From the NCBI RefSeq assembly GCF_001623405.1, contig NZ_LUHG01000082.1, forward strand, positions 1 to 64,000: 64,000 bases of DNA. The letters run 5' to 3'. The first letter of the stretch is position 1. The number at the start of each line of letters is the position of its first letter. The translations under genes and the position numbers were made by a program. Under the pieces are notes generated by a model. The model saw only the letters and a list, made by a program, of their open reading frames with translations, had not been told where the DNA came from and searched no databases. The DNA is from Hydrotalea flava. GTDB lineage: Bacteria > Bacteroidota > Bacteroidia > Chitinophagales > Chitinophagaceae. Below are positions 46,071-56,894 of the stretch, in pieces.

Positions 46071-47669
46071 ATGGAAGCAACGTATCGTTATTTACCAATT
46101 GAGTCTACCGGTTTTTTTTCTAAAATTGCAGTAGATTATGTTCAACAAAATAAAAGCTTAAGCCCTTTTTATCAACATGCAGTTTCTATAGAAGGTATTC
46201 AGGCCGCTATTCAGGCACGGCAACAAACAACCAATCATCGTCAATTATTGTATGATGTTTTGGTGGAACAATATGCAGGTTTAACCCTAACCCCGCTACA
46301 GCAAAATAACTTAGCGGCTATTTTGAGCGAAAATACCTTTACCATTACAACGGCCCACCAACCTAATATTTTTACCGGCCCATTGTATTTTATTTACAAA
46401 ATAATACACGCTGTTCAACTGGCTGATTATTTAAAAGAACAATTGCCCCAATATTGTTTTGTTCCTTTTTACTACATGGGTAGTGAAGATGCTGATTTGG
46501 ATGAATTGGGAACCATTACCATTGATGGCAAACAACTTACCTGGCAAACCAAACAAACAGGTGCAGTAGGCAGAATGAAGGTAGATCAGCCTTTTCTGCA
46601 ACTGATTACGGAAATAAAAGGGCAAATTGATGTATTACCGTATGGTAAAGCATTAAGTACATTGTTCGCAAATGCCTATACGTTAGGCAAAACAATACAA
46701 CAAGCAACTTTAGAACTGGCGCATGCTTTATTTGCTGATTTTGGTTTGCTGATTGTAATACCCGATAATACCCGTTTAAAAAAAGTATTTGAACCGGTTA
46801 TTGTTAAAGAATTGACTGAACAGTTTTCGCATCAGGCAGTGGAAGCTACCATCCGGGAAATGCAGCAGCATTATCCCATTCAAACACAAGGGCGAAGTAT
46901 TAATTTATTTTATTTAATGGATACCTATCGGGAACGCATTGAATGGGAAAATAATGTATTTGTTGTAAAAAAAGCCGGTTTGCAATTTAGTAAAGAAGCT
47001 ATATTGGAAGAACTGCAACAGCATCCCGAACGATTTAGTGGAAATGTTATTTTAAGGGGGTTATTTCAGGAAACTGTGTTACCCAATATTGTTTTTATTG
47101 GTGGCGGTGGCGAATTGGCTTATTGGTTAGAATTAAAGCGGGTTTTTGAATCGGCAGGCGTGCCTTATCCTATGTTATTGTTGCGCAATTCGTTTGTTTT
47201 AATACAAGAACGTCGGTTGGAAATTTGGCGTTCGTTGCAATTTAGTGTAGAAGATTTATTTAAACCGGTATTGCATTTGCAAAATGAATATGCAAAAAGG
47301 CATAGCGATTATTCTTTATCATTAAATGATGAGATAGCGCAAATCAGCGCTATTTATGCGCTCATTTCGGCACATGCTGCTAAAGCAGATAGTGCTTTAA
47401 CTACACATGTTCAGGTATTACAGCATCGGGCCATTGAAAAAATTGAACAATTAGAGAAAAAAATGGCAAGAGCAGAAAGGCGAAAATATGCAACTGATAT
47501 GCAACGAATTGCCAACATTAAAACACAATTATTTCCTAATAATAATCTGCAGGAGCGTGTGGAGAATTTTTCTGTCTTATATGGAAAACATGGCCCTGAA
47601 TTATTTCATCATATTTATGCAGCTTCAAAATCATTTGGGCAGCAAATGGGCATTATTGCAATGTCTTAA
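46071..47669 (+). CDS. bshC: Bacillithiol biosynthesis cysteine-adding enzyme BshC
   Basis: A 532-residue enzyme for the last step of bacillithiol synthesis, adding cysteine to GlcN-malate. Family segments are [63 protein letters not shown], and [19 protein letters not shown]-terminal coiled coil is present ([28 protein letters not shown]). bshB1 is in the same window but 30 kb away. Its stop codon overlaps that of the convergent purE gene. Confidence 0.95.
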   Translation: MEATYRYLPIESTGFFSKIAVDYVQQNKSLSPFYQHAVSIEGIQAAIQARQQTTNHRQLLYDVLVEQYAGLTLTPLQQNNLAAILSENTFTITTAHQPNIFTGPLYFIYKIIHAVQLADYLKEQLPQYCFVPFYYMGSEDADLDELGTITIDGKQLTWQTKQTGAVGRMKVDQPFLQLITEIKGQIDVLPYGKALSTLFANAYTLGKTIQQATLELAHALFADFGLLIVIPDNTRLKKVFEPVIVKELTEQFSHQAVEATIREMQQHYPIQTQGRSINLFYLMDTYRERIEWENNVFVVKKAGLQFSKEAILEELQQHPERFSGNVILRGLFQETVLPNIVFIGGGGELAYWLELKRVFESAGVPYPMLLLRNSFVLIQERRLEIWRSLQFSVEDLFKPVLHLQNEYAKRHSDYSLSLNDEIAQISAIYALISAHAAKADSALTTHVQVLQHRAIEKIEQLEKKMARAERRKYATDMQRIANIKTQLFPNNNLQERVENFSVLYGKHGPELFHHIYAASKSFGQQMGIIAMS

Positions 47670-48187
47670 ATATCAAACTGATTTACCCAGTCTGATTTTA
47701 TTTTAGAAATTTTTTCTTTTACTTCCTGTTCTAACTGATTTTTATATTGTTCTACCAAAGTACCTGTAATGGGTTCAAAAGCACCAATTATTTCTGCGGC
47801 CAAAATACCGGCATTTTTTGCAGCATTTAAGGCAACTGTAGCTACCGGCACACCGTTGGGCATTTGCAGAATGGATAAAATAGAGTCCCACCCATCTATT
47901 GAGTTGGATGATTTGATGGGTACGCCAATAACCGGCAATGGCGTAATGGCAGCCAGCATGCCGGGTAAATGTGCCGCCCCACCGGCACCGGCAATTATTA
48001 TTTTTAAGCCTCTTTGTTTTGCTTTTTGAGCATATTCAACCATACGCAAAGGCGTTCTGTGTGCTGAAACAATGGTTAATTCAAACGGTATTTTAAATTG
48101 TGTTAGCATATCTGCAGCAGCCTGCATTACGGGCAAATCGCTGTCGCTTCCCATTACAATACCTACTTTAATGTTTCCTGTTTCCAT
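47666..48187 (-). CDS. purE: 5-(carboxyamino)imidazole ribonucleotide mutase
   Basis: A 173-residue enzyme of purine synthesis that converts N5-CAIR to CAIR. Motifs are [28 protein letters not shown], and [26 protein letters not shown]. The start at 48187 is used ([17 protein letters not shown]). It follows pdxJ by 10 bases on the same strand; purK is not adjacent. Confidence 0.95.
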   Translation of the reverse strand: METGNIKVGIVMGSDSDLPVMQAAADMLTQFKIPFELTIVSAHRTPLRMVEYAQKAKQRGLKIIIAGAGGAAHLPGMLAAITPLPVIGVPIKSSNSIDGWDSILSILQMPNGVPVATVALNAAKNAGILAAEIIGAFEPITGTLVEQYKNQLEQEVKEKISKIKSDWVNQFDI

Positions 48188-48197
48188 ATCATTTTTT

Positions 48198-48929
48198 TTA
48201 TACTGCAATTTGTAATTGCCGCTTATATAATTGAATGGTATTTTCAAAACCCAAATACAATGCGTCGCAAATTAAGGCATGGCCAATGCTCACCTCATCC
48301 AAATTCGAAATATGTTGCCTGAAATAGTGAAGGTTATATAAATCTAAGTCGTGCCCTGCATTAATACCCAAACCTAAGGTGGACGCTAATTTTGCAGCTG
48401 ACTGATAGGGTTGAATAGCCATTTCCTTTTTCCCTGCAGCAAATTCACGGGCATACATTTCTGTATACAATTCAATTCTGTCGGTATTGGTTTTGGCTGC
48501 GGCTTCTACCATTTTTAAATCCGGGTCTATAAAAATTGATACCCGGATTCCTGCCTTTTTAAATGTGCCGATGATATCTATTAAAAAATCTTTGTGTTGA
48601 ATCGTGTCCCAGCCATGGTCGCTGGTTAATTGTTTTGTGGCATCGGGCACTAATGTTACCTGATCTGGTTTAGCAGCCAGCACCAGCTCAACAAACTTTT
48701 GTTCAGATGGGTTTCCTTCTATATTAAATTCAGTAATAATCACTTTTTTAATATCCAACACATCCTGGTAAGTAATATGCCGTTCATCAGGTCGGGGATG
48801 CACAGTAATACCTTCTGCACCAAAAAGCTGTGCATCGATAGCGGCTTTGACTACATTGGGATTATTGCCGCCCCTGGCATTGCGTAAAGTGGCGATTTTG
48901 TTTATATTAACACTTAAGCGGGTATGCAT
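48198..48929 (-). CDS. pdxJ: Pyridoxine 5'-phosphate synthase
   Basis: A 243-residue TIM-barrel enzyme that condenses 1-deoxyxylulose 5-phosphate with 3-amino-1-hydroxyacetone phosphate to make pyridoxine 5'-phosphate. Seen are [49 protein letters not shown], and [15 protein letters not shown]. It forms an operon with purE. Confidence 0.96.
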   Translation of the reverse strand: MHTRLSVNINKIATLRNARGGNNPNVVKAAIDAQLFGAEGITVHPRPDERHITYQDVLDIKKVIITEFNIEGNPSEQKFVELVLAAKPDQVTLVPDATKQLTSDHGWDTIQHKDFLIDIIGTFKKAGIRVSIFIDPDLKMVEAAAKTNTDRIELYTEMYAREFAAGKKEMAIQPYQSAAKLASTLGLGINAGHDLDLYNLHYFRQHISNLDEVSIGHALICDALYLGFENTIQLYKRQLQIAV

Positions 48930-49107
48930 ACAATTGCACTATTTTTTGCAAAGTAATTATAAAAAATGTAAATGCTGCAGAGAATGATTGATATAGATTG
49001 CCTTTTTATAGATAACGGAATAAAAGGAGTTAAATGGTAATGTAGTTCATTTAAAACAATGCTAACTTCGCAAAGAACATTTTAAACGTACAATTGTTTT
49101 AACTGTT

Positions 49108-50946
49108 ATGTCGTATGCCACATTAGAAACCTGCCTTCTGGATTTAGAAAAAAACGGTCACTTAGTGCGTGTTAAAGAAATGGTTGACCCGCATTTAGAA
49201 ATGGCTGCTATTCATTTAAGGGTGCATGCTGCCGGCGGGCCTGCATTGTTATTTGAGCATGTAAAGGGTACACCGTTTAGAGCTGCATCGAATATTTTTG
49301 GAACAGTTGAACGCAGTAAATTTATTTTTAGAGATACTTTTCAGTTAGTACAGCAGTTAATTGAGTTAAAAGACAATCCTGCAAAAGCTTTACAATCGCC
49401 TTTTAAATATTTATACACCGGATGGGCTGCATTGAAAGCATTTCCCTTAAAAAATCCCATTCTAAAGCCGGTATTAGCTAATCAAATTCAAATCAGTGAT
49501 TTGCCGTTAATACAGCACTGGCCTAATGATGGCGGGGCATTCGTTACGCTTCCGCAAGTGTATACGGAAGATGTTGAACAACCTGGCATTATGCATGCTA
49601 ATCTTGGCATGTACCGCATTCAATTAACAGGGAATGATTATGTATTGAATAAAGAAATTGGGTTGCATTATCAATTACACAGAGGTATTGGTATTCATCA
49701 AACAAAAGCCAATGCAAAAGGCGTTCCATTAAAAGTAAGCTGTTTTGTGGGTGGCCCGCCGGCACATAGTTTGGCAGCAGTAATGCCATTACCAGAGGGC
49801 ATAAGCGAAATGACTTTTGCAGGGGCATTGGGTGCCAGAAGATTTCGTTATACCTATGTAGATGGATTTGCCATTAGTACTGATGCTGATTTTGTAATTA
49901 CGGGTGAAGTAATGCCGGGAGGAAACAAACCGGAAGGACCATTTGGTGACCATTTAGGTTATTATAGTTTGAAACATCCATTTCCTGTAATGAAAGTGCA
50001 TAAGGTATTTGCAAAGAAAAATGCCATTTGGCCATTTACGGTTGTAGGCAGGCCACCACAGGAAGATACCAGTTTTGGAGCATTAATTCATGAACTTACC
50101 GGTAATGCTGTTACAAAGGAAATTCCGGGTGTGCGTGAAATTCATGCAGTGGATGCTGCAGGTGTACATCCTTTGTTGCTGGCTATTGGCAGCGAAAGAT
50201 ATACGCCATTTAATCCTGCCAGAGAGCCTGTAGAAATTTTAACCATTGCCAATCATATTTTGGGAACCGGCCAATTGAGTCTGGCTAAATTTTTATTCAT
50301 TACTGCTGATGATACCAAACAGTTAACTACATCTAACGTACCTGAATTTATGCAGTTTGTATTGGAGCGAATTGATTTTACCCGTGATGTGCATTTTTAT
50401 ACCAATACCAGTATTGATACATTGGATTACAGCGGAGCAGGATTCAACAAAGGCAGTAAGGTAGTATTTGCTGCATACGGAAATCCAATTAGGCGCTTAT
50501 GCACTGAGGTGCCTGTTCAATTAAAAGAACTCCATTCTTTTGAAAATGCGCAACTGGTAATACCCGGGGTTATTGCCATAACAGCACAGCCTTATACAGA
50601 TACAGATGCAGCAAAACAAACTTTAGAAATTTTAGAAACACAACTCAAAGAGAGATGGAATACATTGTCTGATGTGGCTTGTATTGTATTATGTGACAGC
50701 AGTGCATTTACTGCGGCTACCCTCAACAATTTTTTGTGGGTTACCTTTACACGTTCCAATCCATCGCATGATATACATGGTATTGGTGCCTTTATTGAAA
50801 ACAAACATTGGGGTTGCAAAGGACCATTGGTAATTGATGCACGCATTAAACCACATCATGCTCCTCCGGTTGAAGTATTGCCGGAAACCAATAAAAAAAT
50901 CGATCCGCTTTTTGCAAAAAGCGGAAGTTTATATGGAATTGTATAA
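49108..50946 (+). CDS. UbiD-family decarboxylase
   Basis: A 612-residue prenylated-FMN-dependent decarboxylase. It has the central KPEGPFGDHLGYYS segment (catalytic Glu region) and the E-rich MPLPEGISEMTFAGALGARR and IVLCDSSAFTAATLNNFLWVTFTRSNP segments. In Bacteroidota, long UbiD paralogues are proposed to work in menaquinone synthesis or aromatic acid decarboxylation; no UbiX or other quinone genes are adjacent, so the substrate is open. It is monocistronic and converges with mgtE. Confidence 0.9.
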   Translation: MSYATLETCLLDLEKNGHLVRVKEMVDPHLEMAAIHLRVHAAGGPALLFEHVKGTPFRAASNIFGTVERSKFIFRDTFQLVQQLIELKDNPAKALQSPFKYLYTGWAALKAFPLKNPILKPVLANQIQISDLPLIQHWPNDGGAFVTLPQVYTEDVEQPGIMHANLGMYRIQLTGNDYVLNKEIGLHYQLHRGIGIHQTKANAKGVPLKVSCFVGGPPAHSLAAVMPLPEGISEMTFAGALGARRFRYTYVDGFAISTDADFVITGEVMPGGNKPEGPFGDHLGYYSLKHPFPVMKVHKVFAKKNAIWPFTVVGRPPQEDTSFGALIHELTGNAVTKEIPGVREIHAVDAAGVHPLLLAIGSERYTPFNPAREPVEILTIANHILGTGQLSLAKFLFITADDTKQLTTSNVPEFMQFVLERIDFTRDVHFYTNTSIDTLDYSGAGFNKGSKVVFAAYGNPIRRLCTEVPVQLKELHSFENAQLVIPGVIAITAQPYTDTDAAKQTLEILETQLKERWNTLSDVACIVLCDSSAFTAATLNNFLWVTFTRSNPSHDIHGIGAFIENKHWGCKGPLVIDARIKPHHAPPVEVLPETNKKIDPLFAKSGSLYGIV

Positions 50947-50950
50947 GCTG

Positions 50951-52360
50951 TTACAATAATATGCCTCTTAAAAGAAGATAGGCAACACTGAAATAAATAA
51001 TCAGGCCGGTAACATCCACCAATGTTGCCACAAAAGGCGCGGAAGAAACTGCAGGGTCGGCCCCCAATTTTTTAAGCAACATAGGTAACATTGAGCCGGA
51101 TAGGGTTCCCCATAAAACCACTCCAATTAAACTTACTCCAACCGTAAATCCAATTAACAACCAGTGGGTACCATATAAGTCCTGAATAATGCCATGCTGC
51201 ATTAAAACATGCCAGGATGCAATTCTGATAAAACCAATGAGTCCCAAGATACTTCCTAAAATAATTCCACTGCTAATTTCTCTGCGCATTACCCGCCACC
51301 AGTCGGTTAAAGAAACTTCGCCCACTGCCATTGCCTGAATAATAAGGGTAGAGGCCTGCGAGCCGCTATTGCCGCCACTCGACATAATGAGTGGAACAAA
51401 TATGGATAAAACAACAGCTTTTTCAATTTCATCGGCAAAATAGGCCATCGCTGTTGCAGTTAGCATTTCACTTAAAAATAAAACGATGAGCCATCCTACT
51501 CTTTTTTTGATGAGTTTAAAAAAAGAGATATCCAAATAAGGCTCATCTAATGCCTCCGTTCCACCTATTTTTTGTATGTCTTCACTAAATTCTTCATTGG
51601 TTACCCAAAGTATATCATCAATGGTAACAATGCCCAATAAAATATTATTGTCATCCACTACCGGTAAAGCTACCCGGTTATTCATTTTAAAAATTTTACC
51701 GGCATATTCCTGATCGTCATGTACATTCAATGTAATGACTCTTCCATCCATAATTTCAGAAACCAAAGCGTTGGGTGGCGCCAATAAAATATCCTTAATA
51801 CGTATATCATCTAATAATTTCCCCTTTTGGTTAATGACATAAATAACATCAATGGTTTCGCTATTCTTGGCAAATTTTCGGATAGTAGCAAAAACTTCCT
51901 CTATGGTATTGTATTCATATACATACACATAGTCGGGTGTCATTAAGCGGCCTACAGAATCTTCCGGATAACCTAATAAAGCCAATGTAATTTTTCTTTC
52001 TTCTGGATTGAGTAGTTTAATTAAATCGCGAATAATATGATTGGGCAATTCTGCTAAAAAAGCAGTTCTGTCATCGGGTGGCAATTCATTCAGTAATTCA
52101 GCAGTTTTGGCAGGTGGTAAGGCTTTAATAATGTCTTTCTGTTGCGCAATATCTAAAATTTTAAAAACATTGATGGCTCGGTGAATAGACATGTTAGAGA
52201 GGATGGTAGCCTCTTCATCCGGAAATTGGTTCACCAATTCAACAACATCGCTGATATGCAGGTTATTTAAAAAATAGGAAAGCCCTTCTTTGTTATCAGA
52301 TTGCAGATAATGCAGGAATTGATCTTCTTTGGAAATATTTTTTTTAAAAATTGCAGCCAT
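50951..52360 (-). CDS. mgtE: Magnesium transporter MgtE
   Basis: A 469-residue magnesium channel. The N-terminal superhelical domain (ELLNELPPDDRTAFLAELPNHIIRDLIKLLNPEERK) is followed by paired CBS domains (SVGRLMTPDYVYVYEYNT, and VALPVVDDNNILLGIVTIDDI), then five membrane helices with IMSSGGNSGSQASTLIIQAMA and PFVATLVDVTGLIIYF, the ion path. The CBS domains sense cytosolic Mg2+ and close the channel when it is plentiful. Confidence 0.95.
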   Translation of the reverse strand: MAAIFKKNISKEDQFLHYLQSDNKEGLSYFLNNLHISDVVELVNQFPDEEATILSNMSIHRAINVFKILDIAQQKDIIKALPPAKTAELLNELPPDDRTAFLAELPNHIIRDLIKLLNPEERKITLALLGYPEDSVGRLMTPDYVYVYEYNTIEEVFATIRKFAKNSETIDVIYVINQKGKLLDDIRIKDILLAPPNALVSEIMDGRVITLNVHDDQEYAGKIFKMNNRVALPVVDDNNILLGIVTIDDILWVTNEEFSEDIQKIGGTEALDEPYLDISFFKLIKKRVGWLIVLFLSEMLTATAMAYFADEIEKAVVLSIFVPLIMSSGGNSGSQASTLIIQAMAVGEVSLTDWWRVMRREISSGIILGSILGLIGFIRIASWHVLMQHGIIQDLYGTHWLLIGFTVGVSLIGVVLWGTLSGSMLPMLLKKLGADPAVSSAPFVATLVDVTGLIIYFSVAYLLLRGILL

Positions 52361-52443
52361 ATTGCAATTTAAGCCTTTAACAGAGGAAGAAAAAATTTGA
52401 GATACTGAATTCTGCTAACTTCGCCTACATTAGTGAATAAGAA

Positions 52444-52827
52444 ATGATATTACCAGATTTAATCATAGCACCCTCTCCAAAAGGAGGGAGAGGAGTATTT
52501 GCTTTAGCCGTTATACCATCCGGAACCATTATTGAAATTTCACCGGTGTTGGTTTTTAGTAAGCAGGAACGTTTGATTGTAGAGCAAACTTTGTTATATA
52601 ATTACATTTTTGAGTGGGGTAGGTCGCGGAAGCTGGCAGCATTAGGGTTAGGCTATCTATCTTTATACAATCATGATTATGATGCTAATGCTGATTATAC
52701 GATGGATTTTGAAAGCGCATTAATGACGATTACTACTGTAAAAAAAATTAATAAAGGCGATGAGATTTTTATTAATTACAATGCAAATCCAAATGATACA
52801 ACAAAAATTTGGTTCGATGCAAAGTAA
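52444..52827 (+). CDS. SET-domain protein, small
   Basis: A 127-residue protein that is almost only a SET lysine methyltransferase domain. GGRGVFA (14-20), LYNHDYDANADY (75-85, the NHxxxxN-type motif) and KGDEIFINY (104-112) are the cofactor and active-site segments. Bacterial SET proteins methylate proteins such as histone-like or ribosomal proteins, but no substrate is shown here. No nearby chromatin or ribosomal gene provides a clue. Confidence 0.82.
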   Translation: MILPDLIIAPSPKGGRGVFALAVIPSGTIIEISPVLVFSKQERLIVEQTLLYNYIFEWGRSRKLAALGLGYLSLYNHDYDANADYTMDFESALMTITTVKKINKGDEIFINYNANPNDTTKIWFDAK

Positions 52828-52845
52828 TGTGATACAGTTATAAAA

Positions 52846-52867
52846 GGGGCTGTAAGAATACAGCCCC
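52846..52867. terminator. Bidirectional terminator
   Basis: A perfect 9-bp stem, GGGGCTGTA (52846-52854) and TACAGCCCC (52859-52867), with loop AGAA. It lies between the converging SET-domain and TolC-family genes. The minus side ends in TTTTAT. Confidence 0.8.
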
Positions 52868-52897
52868 GTTATTCACCAAAACCCAACTATAAAAAAA

Positions 52898-54181
52898 TTA
52901 CCAATACTGATAGCCAATTAGTCGTGCTAATTCAATTTTAGCCAGGCATAATTGGTATTCATATTGCAATCTGGTTAAAGCAGCCCTTTGCACGTTGGTA
53001 CTGGCATTGGTTAACTCTAAATTGGTGCCTGTACCATTTAAAAACCGGGAAGCGGCTAATTTTTCTGCATATACAGCTTCTTCAATTTGTCCGGTTGTAT
53101 TTTGAATTCGTTCCATATTACTTTTAATATCGGTAAGGGCTTGCTGAATATTTTTTCGATAATTGTTATTTAAAGTTTCCTGTGCCAATTCATTTTGTTT
53201 TACAATATTTTGTGCCAGTTTAACCTGCTGTTTGATTTTACCGCCATTATAAATAGGAATGGTGATTCCAACACCTGCAACATAATTAAAACGGGGATTT
53301 TCAACTTCAGGAACATATCCATTTTTGTAACCTGCTGCTGCCTGTAAACCTACTATTGGTTTATTGGAAAGTTTGGCAATATTTACATCGCTTAAAGCCT
53401 CTTTTATTTTATCTTTCATAATAAAAAAATCCATATTGGTGGCTTGTGCAATGCTGATTAAATCATCAATATTATTGGGGGTTGTTAAATCAAAATCGAA
53501 TGTTGTTCCATTTTCAAAATTGGTGCCGGTAGTATATGCCAGTAAATTGAGTTGCTTTTGTAATGAATTTAGAAGATCAACTTTTCTGTTTTGTTCATTA
53601 TCAATTGCGGCTTGTATATTCAATACATCAATTTTAAGTGCATCGCCATTTTTTAATTTTGCATCTACTATTTTTTTATTGTCATTTAAAAACTTTAAAA
53701 CACTATCCTGAATTGCAATTGCTTTTTTCAAATAAATCATATTATAATAAATAATGGAAACCTGATTGGCTAATTGCGATTTTACATTTGCAAGATTATG
53801 TGTGGCAGTTTGCAATTCATCTTTCGATTTTTCAATATTGGCTTTCAATCTTCCAAAATCAAATAATGCATATTGCACATTCATACTGGCATTCATACTG
53901 TTAACAGGTGCAAACTGAAAATCAGTACCACCTAAAGGAATGGTGATTTTAGGTTGTATGTATGCATAACTGGCATTACCGGTAATTTCCGGCATATTAT
54001 TCAGTTTGGTGAGTTCTAATTTTTCTTGTGCAGTACTAATGGTATTATTTACTTCTTTTACTTTGGGATAAAAAGTAAAAGATTGATTAATTAAATTTTT
54101 TAATTCTGTGTTTACCTGTACTTGTGCCCGGCAAAAGAAAGCCATTAAAACAAATAATATTAAAAAATTATATTTTTTCAT
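52898..54181 (-). CDS. Outer-membrane channel, TolC family
   Basis: A 427-residue TolC-family protein with a signal peptide (about 1-19, FCRA-QV). It has the paired helix repeats (SQLANQVSIIYYNMIYLKKAIAIQDSVLKFL, VGLQAAAGYKNGYVPEVENPRFNYVAGVGITIPIYNGGKIKQQVKLAQN). It completes a tripartite exporter with the MFS transporter 47 bases upstream. Confidence 0.92.
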   Translation of the reverse strand: MKKYNFLILFVLMAFFCRAQVQVNTELKNLINQSFTFYPKVKEVNNTISTAQEKLELTKLNNMPEITGNASYAYIQPKITIPLGGTDFQFAPVNSMNASMNVQYALFDFGRLKANIEKSKDELQTATHNLANVKSQLANQVSIIYYNMIYLKKAIAIQDSVLKFLNDNKKIVDAKLKNGDALKIDVLNIQAAIDNEQNRKVDLLNSLQKQLNLLAYTTGTNFENGTTFDFDLTTPNNIDDLISIAQATNMDFFIMKDKIKEALSDVNIAKLSNKPIVGLQAAAGYKNGYVPEVENPRFNYVAGVGITIPIYNGGKIKQQVKLAQNIVKQNELAQETLNNNYRKNIQQALTDIKSNMERIQNTTGQIEEAVYAEKLAASRFLNGTGTNLELTNASTNVQRAALTRLQYEYQLCLAKIELARLIGYQYW

Positions 54182-54228
54182 TTTCCGTATTTTAATTCAT
54201 TTTACATTTTAAATATTACCTCATTTAT

Positions 54229-55815
54229 TTAATGTGCTTCACTGGCTGCTTTCATCATAGCTGCTTTTTCAGCAGTACTTTGTTTTTTCACTCTTAAAAA
54301 TGCCACTAATGGTATTACTATTATAAAAAATATTGCCACTAGTCTAAACGTATCCAGATAAGCTAAGTAATAGGATTGTCTTTCTACCGAAGCATTAACA
54401 AAACCATAAGCCTGATGGGTTGCATCTTGTAAGCCGGCACCTGTTTTAGAAATCAAGCCATTTGCAATAGTTTGCACACGCTGCAATAATAATGGTGACC
54501 CTGCAGGCATATTGCTTACTATATCGCTTCTATGTTGCGCATATTGATGCGATATATAATTGTTGGCCATAGCAATACCAAAGGCACCGCCTAATTGCCG
54601 GATCATATTATTTAATGAAATACCTGCAGCATAATCTTTGGGTTCAAGTCCGGCTACTGCCTGATTAATAAGTGGTAATTGTACCATTGAAATGCCAATG
54701 GCTCTCAACAATAATGGGAAAAAGAAATCCCATTTTCCTACATCAGGACTAACTTGTGAAGTTAATATACTGTAAGCAGCAAACAATAAAAAACCTGCTA
54801 CTACAAATGGAATGGGTGAAACTCCTTTACTCATAATTTTACCTACAATGGGTAACATTACAACGGCCATAAGGGTAGGAGGCAGTAAAGAAATACCGGT
54901 TTCATAAGCTGTAAAACCCAGTATCCGTTGTGCCAATACCGGATATACAAATACGGATGTAAATAATCCTAATCCTGCAACAAATGTAAATATGGTAGTA
55001 AATGCCAGATTACGATTACCCAATACCCTTAAATTTACTGCAGGCTCTTTAATACTTAGCTCATAAATAATAAAGCCTACAATACTTATAACTGCAATAA
55101 CAGAGCAAATACGAATGGCTTCACTACTAAACCAATCATCAGCTTCACCACGTTCCAATACAAATTGTAAACAACCAATGCCTGCTGCCAGCAATAGTAT
55201 ACCGTTATAATCGATATGTATAGATTTTTTCTTTTTCCCTTCCCCTTCCTTTTTTTCAATAAAGTAAAAGGTAAGCATGGTAGCAATAATACCAATTGGA
55301 ATATTGATCATAAAAATAAGCGGCCAGGAAGCGTGGTCTATAATATATCCGCCTAATGTTGGCCCCAATGTTGGCCCTAACACAACACCCATCCCAAACA
55401 ATCCGGAAGCAATTGGCCGATCTTGTGGTTCAAATGCATCGAATAAAATAGCTTGGGAGGTGGATAGTAATGCACCACCACCAATACCTTGCACAAAACG
55501 CCACGCAATAATTTCAACCAGTGAGGATGATTGAGCGCACATATATGATGCTGCTGTAAAAATAACCATGGATACCAGATAATAATTTTTACGGCCAAAA
55601 TATTCTGCTAAAAATCCTGTTAGGGGAATAATAATTACGTTTGCTATGGCATAAGAAGTAATTACCCAGCTAATATCTTCTATACTTACGCCCAAACTTC
55701 CACTCATATCATTTAAAGCCACGTTTACAATAGATGTGTCAATTAATTCCATTACGGCTGCCGTAACGGTAGTTAACACAATAATGGTACGGGCAAATCC
55801 TTTTGGTGTAGCCAT
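54229..55815 (-). CDS. MFS multidrug exporter, DHA2 (EmrB/QacA) family
   Basis: A 528-residue transporter with 14 predicted membrane helices. Motifs are LIDTSIVNVALNDMSGSL (helix 1, motif D1), TGFLAEYFGRKNYYL (motif A), and GLFGMGVVLGPTLGPTLGGYI (motif C of drug:H+ antiporters). It pumps drugs or lipophilic compounds, with HlyD and TolC partners encoded on either side. Confidence 0.93.
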   Translation of the reverse strand: MATPKGFARTIIVLTTVTAAVMELIDTSIVNVALNDMSGSLGVSIEDISWVITSYAIANVIIIPLTGFLAEYFGRKNYYLVSMVIFTAASYMCAQSSSLVEIIAWRFVQGIGGGALLSTSQAILFDAFEPQDRPIASGLFGMGVVLGPTLGPTLGGYIIDHASWPLIFMINIPIGIIATMLTFYFIEKKEGEGKKKKSIHIDYNGILLLAAGIGCLQFVLERGEADDWFSSEAIRICSVIAVISIVGFIIYELSIKEPAVNLRVLGNRNLAFTTIFTFVAGLGLFTSVFVYPVLAQRILGFTAYETGISLLPPTLMAVVMLPIVGKIMSKGVSPIPFVVAGFLLFAAYSILTSQVSPDVGKWDFFFPLLLRAIGISMVQLPLINQAVAGLEPKDYAAGISLNNMIRQLGGAFGIAMANNYISHQYAQHRSDIVSNMPAGSPLLLQRVQTIANGLISKTGAGLQDATHQAYGFVNASVERQSYYLAYLDTFRLVAIFFIIVIPLVAFLRVKKQSTAEKAAMMKAASEAH

Positions 55816-55824
55816 GAATTTTTT

Positions 55825-56871
55825 TTATTTGTTATTAGCAACTACATATACACTTAAACCGGCCCTCAATAAATCTTTGAATTGATCAATATTGTCGAAA
55901 TTTATTTTAACAGGCACACGTTGGGTAACTTTTACAAAGTTGCCGCTAGAATTATCTGGAGGAAGCAAGGCAAATTTGGCACCTGTAGCATCACTTAAAT
56001 TGGCAATGGTTCCTGTAATTTTTAAATTCGGATAAGCATCTATATTAATTTCAACTTTTTTGCCTCTATATAAATGGCGAAGCTGGTTTTCTTTAAAATT
56101 GGCCACTACCCAATAAGTACTATTGTCAACAATCGAAAACAATGGGGTACCCTCTTGCACAAACTGGCCTTCGCTAACATTTCGTTTGCCAATTTTTCCC
56201 GATTGTGGTGCAAAAATTTTAGTGTAAGTTAATTTCAGTTTTTGTTGGTCAATTTTTGCTTGTTGCACAGCAATAGATGCTTCGGCTTTTTCAACAGAAG
56301 CTCTTAAAACTGCCAATCTGCTATCGGCTGCATTATAATCTTTATGCGAATTTTGGTATTGTTGCAAAGCTGTTTCGTAATTGTACTGCGAGTCATCCAA
56401 TTGTTTTTTGGTAATGGCTTCTGCTGCAAATAAATTTTTATCTCTATCCAAATCCTGTTGCGCTTTCTTCAGTCTTAATTCGCTTAAGTCAATATTTCCT
56501 TTGTTTACTTTTAAAGCAACCAATGCATTATTTAAAGTAGCTCTGGCATTTACAATATCTATTTTTGTTTGAGCCAAAGTAGCCTCCATTTCTTTCAGTT
56601 GCAACAATAAATCTGCATCATCAATTTCTGCCACCAGTTGTCCGGATTTTACACTGTCGTAATCTCTTACATACAATGTTTTAATATAACCTGAAACCCT
56701 CGGTAAAACAGGTGTAATTTGCCCCTCTACCTCTGCATCGTCGGTAGTTTCATGGGTTAGTGCAAATTTTATTTTATCGAATATAAAATATCCTGCCACC
56801 AATAAAACCGCAATGAGTATAATTAATCTGATGGGTGATTTTTTCTTTTGTTCCTGTGCTTGCTGTTCCAT
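55825..56871 (-). CDS. HlyD/EmrA-type adaptor protein
   Basis: A 348-residue membrane-fusion protein with a single N-terminal membrane helix (about residues 14-29), the biotinyl-lipoyl LYVRDYDSVKSGQLVAEIDDADLLLQL, a long coiled coil (about 90-185), and LTYTKIFAPQSGKIGKRNVSEGQFVQEG. It bridges the MFS pump to the TolC channel. The gene is 9 bases upstream of the MFS gene. Confidence 0.92.
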   Translation of the reverse strand: MEQQAQEQKKKSPIRLIILIAVLLVAGYFIFDKIKFALTHETTDDAEVEGQITPVLPRVSGYIKTLYVRDYDSVKSGQLVAEIDDADLLLQLKEMEATLAQTKIDIVNARATLNNALVALKVNKGNIDLSELRLKKAQQDLDRDKNLFAAEAITKKQLDDSQYNYETALQQYQNSHKDYNAADSRLAVLRASVEKAEASIAVQQAKIDQQKLKLTYTKIFAPQSGKIGKRNVSEGQFVQEGTPLFSIVDNSTYWVVANFKENQLRHLYRGKKVEINIDAYPNLKITGTIANLSDATGAKFALLPPDNSSGNFVKVTQRVPVKINFDNIDQFKDLLRAGLSVYVVANNK

Positions 56872-56894
56872 TTATTTTGATGATTTATTTTTTA

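Noticed and set aside
53364-53711. 115-codon open frame opposite the TolC-family gene
   Set aside because: A mirror of the real gene; no start context or recognisable domain.
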